Shown here one piece after another: positions 54,933 through 64,000 of a stretch of 64,000 nt of DNA. Every line of letters begins with the position of its first letter. Within the stretch, counting starts at the first letter, position 1. The stretch covers positions 124,001 through 188,000 of the forward strand of contig JADJVK010000002.1 of the NCBI GenBank assembly GCA_016710625.1. Reading direction: 5' to 3'. The notes below the pieces were generated by a model that was not told the origin of the DNA, made no database searches, and was given only the letters and a program-made list of their open reading frames with translations. Made by a program: the position numbers and the translations under genes. The stretch is from Saprospiraceae bacterium (GTDB lineage Bacteria > Bacteroidota > Bacteroidia > Chitinophagales > Saprospiraceae).

Positions 54933-57220
54933 TATTTCACCACAATTTCATCCACAAAAAGCCATGCTTTTCCCTCTACTCCTCGCCATTTAGGCATATT
55001 TCCTATATTTTTTGCCGTGACTCTGATAAATCTTGCCTGACTAGGTTGGGTTAATTCGTATTGGAATGGGACGATTTGTTTGTCTATTTGTAATCCTGCC
55101 TTTTCATTCTTGACCAGACCGATAGGAAGATATTTTTTGCCATCCAAACTGATTTCGAAGGCAACGGATTCTGGGGCAAGAATCCAACTTTGGTTGTCGT
55201 CCATGCAGTTGATTTTCAATTGTTTAATTTCTTTTTCTGCTCCAAGGTCGATGGTGGCAACCATATCCACACCATTCCAACCCTGCCATAGTGTTTCCCA
55301 TTTGTCAAAACCATGAATGCCATCTATCAGGCTTTCGTTGCCATTTGCCTTATATTTTTCAGCATAAGGATGCTCGAATTGGATGCTCGAACCAACGGCG
55401 AGGTGTTGTTCAACGCCATTTTTAAAATAGTTTTGCATTGCAGCAGCATATTCAGCAGGTGGAGTTTTCGTTTCGTGCAGTTTGGTTGGTCCATAAATTC
55501 CACATTTTTCAATGAAAGTAGCCAATAATTGTTCGTAGTAAGGTTTAACAACATATTCCTTCCCAAATTTTTTCTCGAAAAGCCAGTCAGGGGAATTCAC
55601 TTTTGCCTTTGCCACTTCCAATGCTGCAAAACGGAAGGGTTGGGTGAAGCGATCTATCCGAATTTTAATCACTTCATTGTTGCTAATTGCTAATTTTGCT
55701 TTCTCGATCCAATCAAAATATTTTTTTAAATTATTGGGTGAAAGATAGTCGTTTGCATGTGCAAAAGGGTGTTCGTAAATCAATAAAGGCTGCTTCGAAA
55801 CTGCTAATGAACGATTCATTTCATTCAAAATGCTATCAACATACACTCCAGCTGCACCATAATATCCCAACAAAAAATCTTGGCGGATACTATCCACATT
55901 GACATTCGGATTCCACAATAACTTTGAAATCAAATAAGCCCTTAATTCTTTTAATTCGCCGCCATTACCAGTCAGTCCTTGCTGAAAATCCATTTTTACC
56001 CCAAACTTGGTGAAAAACTGAAGATTGGGTTGCAAGACAGGTAAATTCGGAAAAGGGGAGCATAAGTTGTTGAAATTAATAACATAATCCCAAATGATAA
56101 TATCTTTGGTGAGGGCTGACCATTGTTTCAAATCATCATAAAAACTGCCCATAGTGGTGTCCGAATCAATCGGTTTGCTGCGGTCACACTCTATGGTGCA
56201 CAGCATAATATTCACATTTTGAAGTGGTTGTATGTTTTTGGGTGCTTTTCTGGAATATTGGTAAGCCAATGTAGAAATTATTTTATTAGGAAAAGCTGCT
56301 GCGACATTATTTACAAATTGGAGGAGACTTCCAGATGGTGAACCCTCTTTTTTATCGATTTTTTTACAGGCATCGCATTCACAAAAATTGTAATTATCCA
56401 TTTGAGAGACACTCCAATATTTTGCGGATGGGTTTCTATTTATTTGGCTTTGTAATGAATCGATGACGATTTTCAAAACAGCTTTATTGCTCAAGCAAAG
56501 TTGGTCTAGTGTTCTTACGCCATTTCTCAATGAAAAATATTCCGGATGTATTTGGAAATAGTCTTTTGGAGGCAATAAAGTAAAAAGGGTATGTACCCAC
56601 ATTCCCCAATCCGATTTTTTTGTGAGATTATTTTCTCCAGGAATATTGCTTAGTTTGTGCCATTGTGGATAGCCATCTTGAAAGGCTTCATAATTATAAT
56701 TGAGTCTAAAATCAATAGGAGGGGAGTAGGTCATAAAATAATCAGAAGGGAGGCTAAATTCTTTTAAATCAGGAAGATACAAACCATCTTTTGCATAATA
56801 TCTGCATCCTAACAAATGCTCTAGAAAAGAATATACACCATAATCCAATCCTTTTCCAATCCCTATAATATCAATTTTATCGGCTTTGATGGAAATACTA
56901 AAAGTACCTTCCTCTGATTTATTTCCAATTTTGTTGCTGCCATCCTTAGTAAAAGGCAAATGTGTTAATTGAATGATTTTATGGTCTGTTTTTTTTGAAA
57001 GTACTTTGATTTCAAAATAGGCACCAGAGATTTTTTTCAAATAGTCATTTAGAATATTGGCAGCTTTCAGCTCTTTAATATTTTTTTGATGGTTAATGAC
57101 AATATCATAATCAGTTCTGCCATTTTTGAAAAAAGTGAAAGATTGTGCTTTACTGCTAAAAATATTTATGAATAAAAATATTACTATGTAAAAAGCAGAT
57201 TTGCAATTAAATAAAGACAT
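54932..57220 (-). CDS. DUF4838 glycan-active-enzyme-like protein with discoidin-like C-terminal module
   Basis: 762 residues from the ATG at 57220; a TTG 4 codons earlier would overlap the GH20 gene. A signal peptide with a hydrophobic stretch (FYIVIFLFINIFSSKAQ) is followed by a GH20b/alpha-glucuronidase-like N-terminal domain (GKGLDYGVYSFLEHLLGCRYYA), then DUF4838 (TLFTLLPPKDYFQIHPEYFSL, MDNYNFCECDACKKI). The C-terminal ~140 residues are a discoidin-like module ending GKAWLFVDEIVVK, like those of the neighbouring GH20 and first GH29 protein. DUF4838 proteins occur in polysaccharide loci, but their activity is not established. It begins 1 nt after the GH20 stop codon. Confidence 0.85.
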   Translation of the reverse strand: MSLFNCKSAFYIVIFLFINIFSSKAQSFTFFKNGRTDYDIVINHQKNIKELKAANILNDYLKKISGAYFEIKVLSKKTDHKIIQLTHLPFTKDGSNKIGNKSEEGTFSISIKADKIDIIGIGKGLDYGVYSFLEHLLGCRYYAKDGLYLPDLKEFSLPSDYFMTYSPPIDFRLNYNYEAFQDGYPQWHKLSNIPGENNLTKKSDWGMWVHTLFTLLPPKDYFQIHPEYFSLRNGVRTLDQLCLSNKAVLKIVIDSLQSQINRNPSAKYWSVSQMDNYNFCECDACKKIDKKEGSPSGSLLQFVNNVAAAFPNKIISTLAYQYSRKAPKNIQPLQNVNIMLCTIECDRSKPIDSDTTMGSFYDDLKQWSALTKDIIIWDYVINFNNLCSPFPNLPVLQPNLQFFTKFGVKMDFQQGLTGNGGELKELRAYLISKLLWNPNVNVDSIRQDFLLGYYGAAGVYVDSILNEMNRSLAVSKQPLLIYEHPFAHANDYLSPNNLKKYFDWIEKAKLAISNNEVIKIRIDRFTQPFRFAALEVAKAKVNSPDWLFEKKFGKEYVVKPYYEQLLATFIEKCGIYGPTKLHETKTPPAEYAAAMQNYFKNGVEQHLAVGSSIQFEHPYAEKYKANGNESLIDGIHGFDKWETLWQGWNGVDMVATIDLGAEKEIKQLKINCMDDNQSWILAPESVAFEISLDGKKYLPIGLVKNEKAGLQIDKQIVPFQYELTQPSQARFIRVTAKNIGNMPKWRGVEGKAWLFVDEIVVK

Positions 57221-57221
57221 A

Positions 57222-59513
57222 TTATTCTGCAATTAATTCATCAATAAAGATCCATCCCATATTTCCTTCTCCACTATGTCCTTTGGGACAAAGATTGTTT
57301 TGAGCCGTAATTCTAATACTTTTCACCCACTCTGGTTTGAATTCAAGTTTATACTCGACGGTTTCTTTAGCTTTCGATTCAATATCAATTGGGTTTTTCA
57401 TTGAGCTCAACTCCTTATAGTTTACGCCGTCTAAAGATACTTCAAATTTCACGGAAGCTGGACAAAAAATCCAATCTCTATAGCTTTGCAAACAACTTAA
57501 ATTTAAAGTATGCAAAGTATCTGCATTGGCTAGCTGAAAGGTAGCGATCATATTTTCTGAACTGAATCCATGCCAATTTCTACCATGAGTTTTAGTGCCT
57601 CTCACCCCATTGGTTAAGGTGAAAGCTCCCTCTGCCTGATAATATTTACTGACAGGAGTTGTGTAAGAAACCGTCGCACCAAAAGCCTTATGTTTACTAA
57701 ATTGTTGCTTAGCTGCTTGCAAACTCATGATATTATTGTTCACAGCTGTAATTGCTTTCAGTGTAGAAGTTTGATTAATTTCAATGGGTTGCAGATATTT
57801 ATTACTTTGTAAATTCGGCTCTGAGCCATCCAAAGTATAATAAATTTCACTATTTTTTGCTTCGGATAGTAGGTTTACCAATAATTTTCCATTATTAAAT
57901 ACAGGTTGAATGGCAACTATGAAATTTCCAGGGCAGTAACGCCATCCTTTTTGACCGAAGATTTTGAAATGACTTTGTAATCTTGTATTGAAATCATGCC
58001 AATCTTTTGATCCCTTTGGGGACCAAGTGACTTCCGATAATGCTAATAATCTTGGCAAAATCATATATTCCAAATGCTCAGTAGTAGTGATAAATTCTGT
58101 CCACACATTTCCTTGGCTTCCCAAAACATATTTTGATTCCTCCTCTGATAATTCGCTGGGGATAGGCTCATAATCATACACTTTTTTCAAAGAGTTGAAA
58201 CCTCCAATAGCAAATGGCTCTCCTTCTGGCCCTGCTTGATAATGATCGAAATAACAAGGACTTCCTGGAGTCATCACCACTTGGTGTTTCATTTTAGCAG
58301 CTGCAATTCCGCCAGATTCACCTCTCCAACTCATCACTGTAGCTTCTGGGGCTAAGCCACCTTCCAAAATTTCATCCCAACCAATCAGTTTTCTATTTTT
58401 GGATATGAGAAATTTTTCAATTGTTTGCACAAAATAACTCTGGAGTGCCTCCTCATTTTTCAAATGCTCAGTTTTGATTTTGGCTTGACATTTCGGACAT
58501 TTTTTCCAAGAACTTTTATCCACCTCATCTCCACCAATATGGATATATTTTGAGGGAAATATATCTAACACTTCAGTCAATACATTTTTAATAAAAGTGT
58601 AATTGGAATCATTTCCTGCACAAAAATTTGAAGATATATTGGTATAATTTCCTCCAGTTAAAGGCAATTGAAACTGATGATTACAACTTAATTCTGGGTA
58701 AGCAGCAATTGCAGCAGCAGCATGACCCGGCATTTCTATTTCGGGAACAATTGTTATATTTCTTTCTGCTGCATATTGTACAATTTCTTTCAACTGCTCT
58801 TGAGTATAAAATCCTCCATATGTAGGGGATTCATTTACAGTGGCTTGTGGTCTTTCTCTCCAGTTTATACTTGTTTTGTCAACTCTCCAACCACCTATTT
58901 CAGTAAGCTTCGGATATTTTTTTATTTCAATTCTCCAGCCTTGGTCATCCACTAAATGCCAATGAAATGTATTCATTTTGTAGGTTGCCAATAAATTTAT
59001 ATAATTTTTAATGACTTCTGGTCCGAAAAAATGTCTGCAAACATCTAAGTGCATACCTCTCCATGAAAATCTTGGATAATCCACAATCTTCATTTGAGGA
59101 ACCAATAATTTTGCATTGGTTCTGATGGATGGAAGTAGTTGTAATAGCGATTGGACACCATAGAAGACCCCATTTTTACTATTTGCTTTTATTGTAATAT
59201 TTTGATTTTCAATATCTAAAGTATAGCCTTCAGCCCCTATTTTTTGGTTCGATTCTAAAATTAAATTTATCTTTTGTGGTAAATGTTTATTATTCGATAA
59301 CTGAATTCCTGATATTGATTGAATACTATTTTTTAAATAATTTGAAACACCTACTAATTCCTTATTTTGAATATGAATTGCAGTATTTGAATTGATCTCA
59401 AAATTGCCATTTCTCATTTCCAAAGAAACTGGTTTGGGAATAATAGATTGATTTTGAGCCAATACTGTAAAATTGGTTAGCAAAACAAATATGAGTAAAT
59501 AATTTGCTTTCAT
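57222..59513 (-). CDS. GH20 beta-N-acetylhexosaminidase with discoidin-like C-terminal module
   Basis: 763 residues. A signal peptide ends TVLAQ. The GH20b N-terminal domain is followed by the catalytic barrel: FSWRGMHLDVCRHFF, FHWHLVDDQGWRIEIKKYP, VPEIEMPGHAAAAIA, and the acid pair in YIHIGGDEVDKSSW (Asp-Glu). A Fn3-like chitobiase C-terminal domain (YTLDGSEPN) precedes the discoidin-like module ending GNMGWIFIDELIAE. GH20 enzymes remove non-reducing beta-GlcNAc or beta-GalNAc; the presence in a fucosidase locus suggests an amino-sugar-containing fucosylated glycan. The aldehyde dehydrogenase gene ends 6 nt before the start. Confidence 0.94.
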   Translation of the reverse strand: MKANYLLIFVLLTNFTVLAQNQSIIPKPVSLEMRNGNFEINSNTAIHIQNKELVGVSNYLKNSIQSISGIQLSNNKHLPQKINLILESNQKIGAEGYTLDIENQNITIKANSKNGVFYGVQSLLQLLPSIRTNAKLLVPQMKIVDYPRFSWRGMHLDVCRHFFGPEVIKNYINLLATYKMNTFHWHLVDDQGWRIEIKKYPKLTEIGGWRVDKTSINWRERPQATVNESPTYGGFYTQEQLKEIVQYAAERNITIVPEIEMPGHAAAAIAAYPELSCNHQFQLPLTGGNYTNISSNFCAGNDSNYTFIKNVLTEVLDIFPSKYIHIGGDEVDKSSWKKCPKCQAKIKTEHLKNEEALQSYFVQTIEKFLISKNRKLIGWDEILEGGLAPEATVMSWRGESGGIAAAKMKHQVVMTPGSPCYFDHYQAGPEGEPFAIGGFNSLKKVYDYEPIPSELSEEESKYVLGSQGNVWTEFITTTEHLEYMILPRLLALSEVTWSPKGSKDWHDFNTRLQSHFKIFGQKGWRYCPGNFIVAIQPVFNNGKLLVNLLSEAKNSEIYYTLDGSEPNLQSNKYLQPIEINQTSTLKAITAVNNNIMSLQAAKQQFSKHKAFGATVSYTTPVSKYYQAEGAFTLTNGVRGTKTHGRNWHGFSSENMIATFQLANADTLHTLNLSCLQSYRDWIFCPASVKFEVSLDGVNYKELSSMKNPIDIESKAKETVEYKLEFKPEWVKSIRITAQNNLCPKGHSGEGNMGWIFIDELIAE

Positions 59514-59519
59514 AAGATT

Positions 59520-60992
59520 TTAATATTTGATGACTACATTTTTTGCATCGGTAAAAAATCGCATAGCTTCCCATCCGCCTTCTCTTCCCACACCTGATTG
59601 TTTTACGCCACCAAATGGTGTCCTCAAATCTCTTAACATCCAAGTATTTATCCAAACGATTCCAGCTTCAAGATTATTCGCCATTCTATGTGCTTTTTTC
59701 AAATCTGATGTCCAAACCGTAGCACTCAAGCCATAATTGGTACCATTTGCAATCGAAATTGCTTCTGCCTCATTTTCAAATGGTTGCAAAGTGACGACGG
59801 GTCCAAAAATTTCTTCTGTATTGGTTTTGCAGTTTTGTGGTAATCCTTCTATCACAGTAGGTGCAATAAAATATCCTTGCTCACAATCCCCATCCATCTT
59901 TAAGGGATGCCCTCCAATAAGTATTTTCCCCCCTTCTGATTTTGCCAATTCAATACAATCTAAAATCTTATGATAATGATTTTTAGAAACGACTGCACCA
60001 ACATTTGTAGTGCCGTCCATTGGATTTCCCACTTTTAAATTGGCTACTTTAGCTACAAATTCCTCTTTAAATTTTTCATAAATACTGGATTCAATGAGAA
60101 TTCTAGAACCACAAAGACAAATCTGTCCTTGGTTTCTGAATGAAGACAACAGGGTAGTTTCCATTGCCTTATCCCATTCTGCATCTGCAAAAATGATATT
60201 CGGATTTTTTCCACCCAACTCTAAGGAAAGCTTTTTAAATTGTGGTGCTGCAATGCTGGCAATTGTTTTTCCAGTAGATGTCCCACCTGTAAAAGAAATT
60301 GCTTTAATTTTTGGGTGAGCAATAATTGCAGCTCCTACTTTGTGCCCAAATCCATGCAATATATTCAGCACTCCATTGGGCAATCCTGCTTTTTGGCAAA
60401 TTTCTCCTAGTAAATAGGCAGTTAGTGGTGTGACTTCTGATGGTTTTGCCACCACACAATTTCCAGCTGCTAATGCCGGTGCAATTTTCCATGAAAATAG
60501 ATAGAGTGGCAAATTCCAAGGAGAAATACAAGCAACCACACCTAGTGGTTTTCTTAAAGTATAATTAATGGCAACATCTTGCATTTCATGGCTTTCAGAA
60601 GCAAAATGCATAATAGCAGTAGCGAAAAACTCGAAATTCTGTGCCGAACGAGGTATGTCAACTGTTTTAGCTAAAGATACTGGTTTCCCAGTATCCAACG
60701 ATTCTGCCATTGCAAATTTGTCCAAATTATCCATGATTCCAGTAGAAATGGCATGTAAAATTCGAAATCTTTCTTCGTTACTGGTTTTTTGCCAAGATGG
60801 AAAAGCAGCAGTTGCTGCATCAATAGCCATTTCGACATCCATTTCATCAGAATCTGGAACGGTACATATCACAGATGCGGTTGCTGGGTTAATATTGTCA
60901 AATTTCAATTTATTTACTGGAGCAACAAATGCACCATTTATAAAATTTTGAATATCCATTGAGGGTCCGAAAGCTTTTTCAAATATTGACAT
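59520..60992 (-). CDS. NAD(P)-dependent aldehyde dehydrogenase
   Basis: 490 residues. ALDH features are SPWNLPLYLFSWKIAPALAAG, SFTGGTSTGKTI, the general base in LELGGKNPNII, the catalytic Cys in NQGQICLCGSRI, and EEIFGPVVTLQPF. The closest pattern is the semialdehyde/hydroxymuconic-type branch, so the specific aldehyde is not determined. In this locus a link to fucose catabolism (lactaldehyde to lactate) is a reasonable guess, but no fucose isomerase, kinase or aldolase is in the window. The GH16 stop is 3 nt before the start, so the two are in one operon. A second in-frame start at residue 12 (MDIQNFINGAF) is possible. Confidence 0.93.
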   Translation of the reverse strand: MSIFEKAFGPSMDIQNFINGAFVAPVNKLKFDNINPATASVICTVPDSDEMDVEMAIDAATAAFPSWQKTSNEERFRILHAISTGIMDNLDKFAMAESLDTGKPVSLAKTVDIPRSAQNFEFFATAIMHFASESHEMQDVAINYTLRKPLGVVACISPWNLPLYLFSWKIAPALAAGNCVVAKPSEVTPLTAYLLGEICQKAGLPNGVLNILHGFGHKVGAAIIAHPKIKAISFTGGTSTGKTIASIAAPQFKKLSLELGGKNPNIIFADAEWDKAMETTLLSSFRNQGQICLCGSRILIESSIYEKFKEEFVAKVANLKVGNPMDGTTNVGAVVSKNHYHKILDCIELAKSEGGKILIGGHPLKMDGDCEQGYFIAPTVIEGLPQNCKTNTEEIFGPVVTLQPFENEAEAISIANGTNYGLSATVWTSDLKKAHRMANNLEAGIVWINTWMLRDLRTPFGGVKQSGVGREGGWEAMRFFTDAKNVVIKY

Positions 60993-60994
60993 AA

Positions 60995-62752
60995 CTAATA
61001 TAAATCTTTAGTTGGAGGAATTTTTATTTTAGCATAAAGGGATTCTGAAGTGTTTTCTTCCCAAATTGCTTTTATACAATATAAGTGTTTTGAGCTGAAA
61101 TTTTTATTTTTCGCATTGATTTCTATCCAATACCACTTCCCTTTTTTATCGATTTTACCATCCCAAATGGGTAGTTGACCTTTGTAAATTTTTGAATTAT
61201 AGCCATATACGAATTTGTTATTTGGCTTACTTCTGCTACCTTCATAAATAGTGATTTCAGCACTTTCCGTATTTTCAAATGGAATAGTGAGCCAACTATT
61301 ATGGTCATTTTTGAAGTAAACTTCATAGTAAAAGTCCTCTCCAGTTTCCATCAAAACGGGTAGTGGTGGTTTGGAATCATCAATAGGTGATTGAATATTT
61401 GCTTTAAAATAACTGCCTTTTGGTACGATAAAACTATTGCCTCTGATTTTAATATTTTCAGCAGCAGTCATATTTAGAAAAGTAGCATGTTGCGATGGAA
61501 ATTTCAAATTTTTTCCTTCAACAATTCCATCGTCGTAAATATTGAGCAATTCAAACTTATCTTCCCACGATACTTTCCAGTTTTTATGCCCAATTTCGAT
61601 ATTTTTTCCTGCTAAAAGGCTGGTTACTAAATCAGTATAATTCGAAGCTTTATAATTTAACCTTGGGAGAAACCAAGTGTTTTGCTCTGGTTTTCCGCTA
61701 ATTGTTTTATTCAAATCCCCGATTTGCCACACTTTGACGTAATCCACTTTTAGTCCATAAGGATAATTTGTTTCAGCAGTAGGAGGACCATTCCAGATAT
61801 TTATTAAGTTACCTTTTTATCATACATTTCTGCAAGACCAGGACTAACAACAATATTCATCCAAGATGATTCATAACTTGGTACCTTATCTTTTTTGCTT
61901 TTCAATTCATCAAATCGGATGGCTTTCAACACTTTATCATTCAAATACCATAAAGCTATTTCAGCATCATCTATAACCCCTTTGGGATACCAAATCACTC
62001 CTGCTTTTATGAAGCTATCTTTTTCAGGAATGAATTTTGTCAAATTGATATTTCTTTCTGATATGTAATTGGCGCTATAGTCTTTATCTTTCTCGAAATA
62101 ATGTAAATTAGTTTGGTAATTTCTTTTTTTTCTGGTACCATTTTTTAGGTGCATTTTCCATTTCAAAAATATCAATTTCGGTACCTCCAAATAACCAAAA
62201 AGATTGCCAATGCCCTCTTGATTTTTCTGAAAATTGCGGAGAATTGATAAATTTGAACCGCATTTCATATTTACCATATTTGAATAATCGCCTGCTAACC
62301 AGATTTTTACTAAGACTAGTGAATGTCCTTTCATTTGGGTTACCATCTCTCAACAGAATTTTATCCAGTTGGTCAGGAGCATGACTCGAAATAGGAAAAG
62401 TAACATTTCTGCAATTTGCTTTTGCAGTGCTATCTAATTGATTATAAAGGAATTGGTCGGTGCAGAAAATACATTCATTTTGTATAGCTCTATTTTTGAA
62501 AGGATTCTTTTTTCGTTCTATTAAATCAATATAACCATCTTTTAATTCGAATATTGCATCTTCATTATAATCCTTTGAAAAAATCTGATCAGAAACAAAA
62601 GATCTAGCCCAAGGAAATGCAGTTTTCCATAAAGTAGTATCTAATTGAGTGCTATTAAAATCATCAGAAAAAAGGGGAATCCAATTGCTTGGTAATTGTG
62701 CATTCAAGCAAGTTGTAAAACAAAAAATAATATAGAATGCACTTTTTTTCAA
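60995..62752 (-). pseudogene. GH16-type glycoside hydrolase, two frameshifts
   Basis: Three frames combine to ~585 residues. The first (from 62752) has a signal peptide ending CLNA, then DDFNSTQLDTTLWKT and the catalytic site GGTEIDIFEMEN (ExDxxE), clear GH16. Removing one A from the run of eight at 62124-62131 (T on the plus strand) continues WYQKKRNYQTNLHYFEKD. Adding one G near 61812 continues GNLINIWNGPPTAETN into DYVKVWQ, the usual end of the GH16 fold. About 240 further residues (to 60995) form an additional beta-rich domain. GH16 enzymes cleave beta-1,3/1,4-glucans or galactans. Both lesions are in short homopolymers and may be sequence errors. The gene lies 3 nt after the lipoprotein gene and 3 nt before the ALDH gene. 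Confidence 0.82.
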
Positions 62753-62755
62753 ATC

Positions 62756-63223
62756 TTAGAAAGGTAATTTATCGACATTAGAAAATTTAACTTGTGCCCC
62801 ACCAGGATTTTTTGGCGTATTCCCTTTCCAAACCATCACACTATTAAATGTCATCACATCCCATTGAACAGGTAAATGTGGCAATTTTTCATAGTTCAAT
62901 TCTATCATTTGTGCCCTCCAATCAAATTTCCAGATACCCTTTGATAATAAATTTTTATATTGGTAATACTCAAAAGTGCCATCGTCAAAAAACTTATAAT
63001 ACATACCTTTAATGTCTGGTTCTTTATGTAATTCTACATAACCATCGATTATCCAATAACCAGTAGTTAAAAATGCGGCACTATTCAATTTCTGTATGAT
63101 ATCTCCTTTTGCATTTTTTTCCGTATTACTTTGCTTTTTTGTAGTATCTTCTTTGTCGGATTTGCAAGAAACAAAAGAGATTGACAAAATGGCTAATAAG
63201 CTGAATATTATATTTTTATACAT
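62756..63223 (-). CDS. Small lipoprotein of unknown function
   Basis: 155 residues. The N-terminus is a lipoprotein signal with lipobox FVSC (Cys20), followed by a Lys/Thr/Asn-rich spacer, then a compact domain (SAAFLTTGYWIIDGYVELHKEP, FFDDGTFEYYQYKNLLSKGIW, MIELNYEKLPHLPVQWDV). The WKFDWRAQMIEL part recalls lipocalin-like domains of Bacteroidota, but I cannot assign a family. It is first in the operon that continues with GH16, ALDH, GH20 and DUF4838, so it may be involved in surface glycan handling, by context only. Confidence 0.65.
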   Translation of the reverse strand: MYKNIIFSLLAILSISFVSCKSDKEDTTKKQSNTEKNAKGDIIQKLNSAAFLTTGYWIIDGYVELHKEPDIKGMYYKFFDDGTFEYYQYKNLLSKGIWKFDWRAQMIELNYEKLPHLPVQWDVMTFNSVMVWKGNTPKNPGGAQVKFSNVDKLPF

Positions 63224-63265
63224 AAATAAAAAAAGTTAAATATAATTTTTATCGAATATTTATCA

Positions 63266-63273
63266 CAAATTTA
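63266..63273 (-). promoter_or_regulatory. -7 promoter box (TAAATTTG) for the glycan operon
   Basis: Plus-strand CAAATTTA reads TAAATTTG on the minus strand, 42 nt upstream of the lipoprotein start codon. It could drive the whole minus-strand operon. Confidence 0.3.
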
Positions 63274-63346
63274 CACCTTTGGGAATGAAATATAATGACT
63301 TTGTGTTAATTTCGTGAAACCAATTTTTCAATAATTAAAATTAAAC

Positions 63347-63925
63347 ATGAAGACTAATTTTATTTTTATCATTTTAGCTGTAATTTTAGTATTTGTTGGC
63401 TGTAATAAATACAATAGTTTGGCTACGTTGGATCAAGGAGTGAAAGCTAAATGGTCAGATGTAGAAAATCAATATCAAAGAAGATCAGATTTGATTCCTA
63501 ATTTGGTGGCTACAGTAAAAGGCGCTGCAAACTTTGAGCAATCTACTTTAACTGCAGTGGTAGAAGCAAGATCAAAAGCTACTTCAATTAGAGTAGATCC
63601 AAAAGACTTAACTCCTGAGAAATTACAAGAATTTCAAAATGCTCAAGGTCAATTGAGTCAAGCATTAGGTAGATTGATGATGGTTACTGAAAATTATCCA
63701 GAATTGAAGGCTACTCAAGGTTTTTCTGATTTGAGAGTACAATTAGAGGGTTGTGAAAATAGAATAACTGTTTCTAGAAAAGATTTCAATGATTCAGTGA
63801 AAGATTTCAATTCAAAACTGGTTACTTTCCCTAATAATATTTTAGGAGGTATGTTCGGTTTCAAAGAAAAAGGATATTTCCAAGCAAAAGAAGGGTCAGA
63901 CAAAGTGCCTGAAGTTAAATTTTAA
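63347..63925 (+). CDS. lemA: LemA family protein
   Basis: 192 residues. The N-terminal hydrophobic segment ends in a possible lipobox (VGCN), then the LemA core: YNSLATLDQGVKAKWSDVENQYQRRSDLIPNLVATVKGAAN, TEKLQEFQ-like helices, and FNDSVKDFNSKLVTFPNNILGGMFGFK. The family forms long helical bundles anchored in the envelope; function unknown. Downstream genes typical of the cluster (TPM-domain proteins) would lie outside the window. A strong terminator follows directly, so the gene may be alone. Confidence 0.95.
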   Translation: MKTNFIFIILAVILVFVGCNKYNSLATLDQGVKAKWSDVENQYQRRSDLIPNLVATVKGAANFEQSTLTAVVEARSKATSIRVDPKDLTPEKLQEFQNAQGQLSQALGRLMMVTENYPELKATQGFSDLRVQLEGCENRITVSRKDFNDSVKDFNSKLVTFPNNILGGMFGFKEKGYFQAKEGSDKVPEVKF

Positions 63926-63946
63926 TATTACAATTTTTGAAATAGT

Positions 63947-63984
63947 AAAAAAGCCTCATAACTTTAAGTTTTGAGGCTTTTTTT
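63947..63984 (+). terminator. Intrinsic terminator of lemA
   Basis: AAAAAAGCCTCA (63947-63958) pairs with TGAGGCTTTTTT (63972-63983), and the inner AACTT/AAGTT can extend the stem. A T run follows. Confidence 0.85.
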
Positions 63985-64000
63985 GTTAATTAATTGATTA

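Noticed and set aside
49354..63223. A SusC/SusD polysaccharide utilisation locus
   Set aside because: No TonB-dependent SusC-like or SusD-like protein is present in this interval.
1..64000. tRNA or rRNA genes, insertion sequences, prophage or integrase
   Set aside because: No cloverleaf-like, rRNA-like, transposase-like or integrase-like sequence was recognised by eye; short tRNAs could still be missed without a search.

Overview
The window is AT-rich DNA of a Bacteroidota bacterium, probably a free-living, glycan-degrading relative of Saprospiria/Chitinophagia. Supporting signs: several secreted proteins end in type IX secretion (T9SS) C-terminal sorting domains; short TAnnTTTG promoter boxes precede many genes and Shine-Dalgarno sites are hard to see; family choices (DUF1573, DUF4382, DUF6503, DUF4838, ABC-F, AsmA-like, miaB next to a sigma-54 activator) are typical of the phylum. 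No rRNA, tRNA, CRISPR, insertion sequence, phage or SusC/SusD pair was recognised. Genus-level placement is not possible by eye.

Layout. 1-4 kb: the end of one gene and a full copy of an unusual Lgt-like membrane protein fused to a barrel-like domain, then an APH-like kinase/RapZ-C fusion interrupted by an in-frame TGA. 3.7-9.5 kb: UbiD decarboxylase, moaA-moeA, a TSUP permease and an SRAP/HMCES protein. 9.7-14 kb: a GltD-like flavoprotein with korA and korB, the first two joined by what looks like a deletion. 14-22 kb: a Lys-C-like secreted protease, a vanadium-haloperoxidase/PAP2 protein, an OmpR-type two-component system and a 14-repeat RCC1 protein. 22-36 kb: AsmA-like protein, tRNA 2-selenouridine synthase, a small barrel, DUF4382 lipoprotein, aroK, GH15, DUF1573-yajC-GH13, cutC, miaB and a sigma-54 activator. 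36-49 kb: mostly housekeeping (S4 protein, ABC-F, RDD, TPR, DoxX, Crp/Fnr, kbl, hflX, Sua5-type enzyme) plus two T9SS cargo proteins. 49-63 kb: a carbohydrate locus with two GH29 alpha-L-fucosidases, a fucose/rhamnose-type mutarotase, FucP, a DUF4838 protein, GH20, an aldehyde dehydrogenase and GH16. The window ends with lemA.

How the genes work together. The 49-63 kb block is most simply a locus for degrading a fucosylated glycan: GH16 and GH20 cut the backbone or amino-sugar residues, the GH29 enzymes release L-fucose, the mutarotase equilibrates its anomers and FucP imports it. Three of these enzymes share a discoidin-like C-terminal module. The KorA/KorB/GltD-like block would link 2-oxoacid oxidation to ferredoxin and NAD(P)H. 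The selenouridine synthase implies that the cell makes selenophosphate, which makes the TGA at a probable Cys codon in the RapZ-like gene worth testing.

Quality caution. At least six otherwise healthy genes are broken by single-base indels, most of them in short homopolymers, and one junction looks like a deletion of a few hundred bases. Many of these lesions may be sequencing or assembly errors rather than true pseudogenes. They are marked feature by feature.
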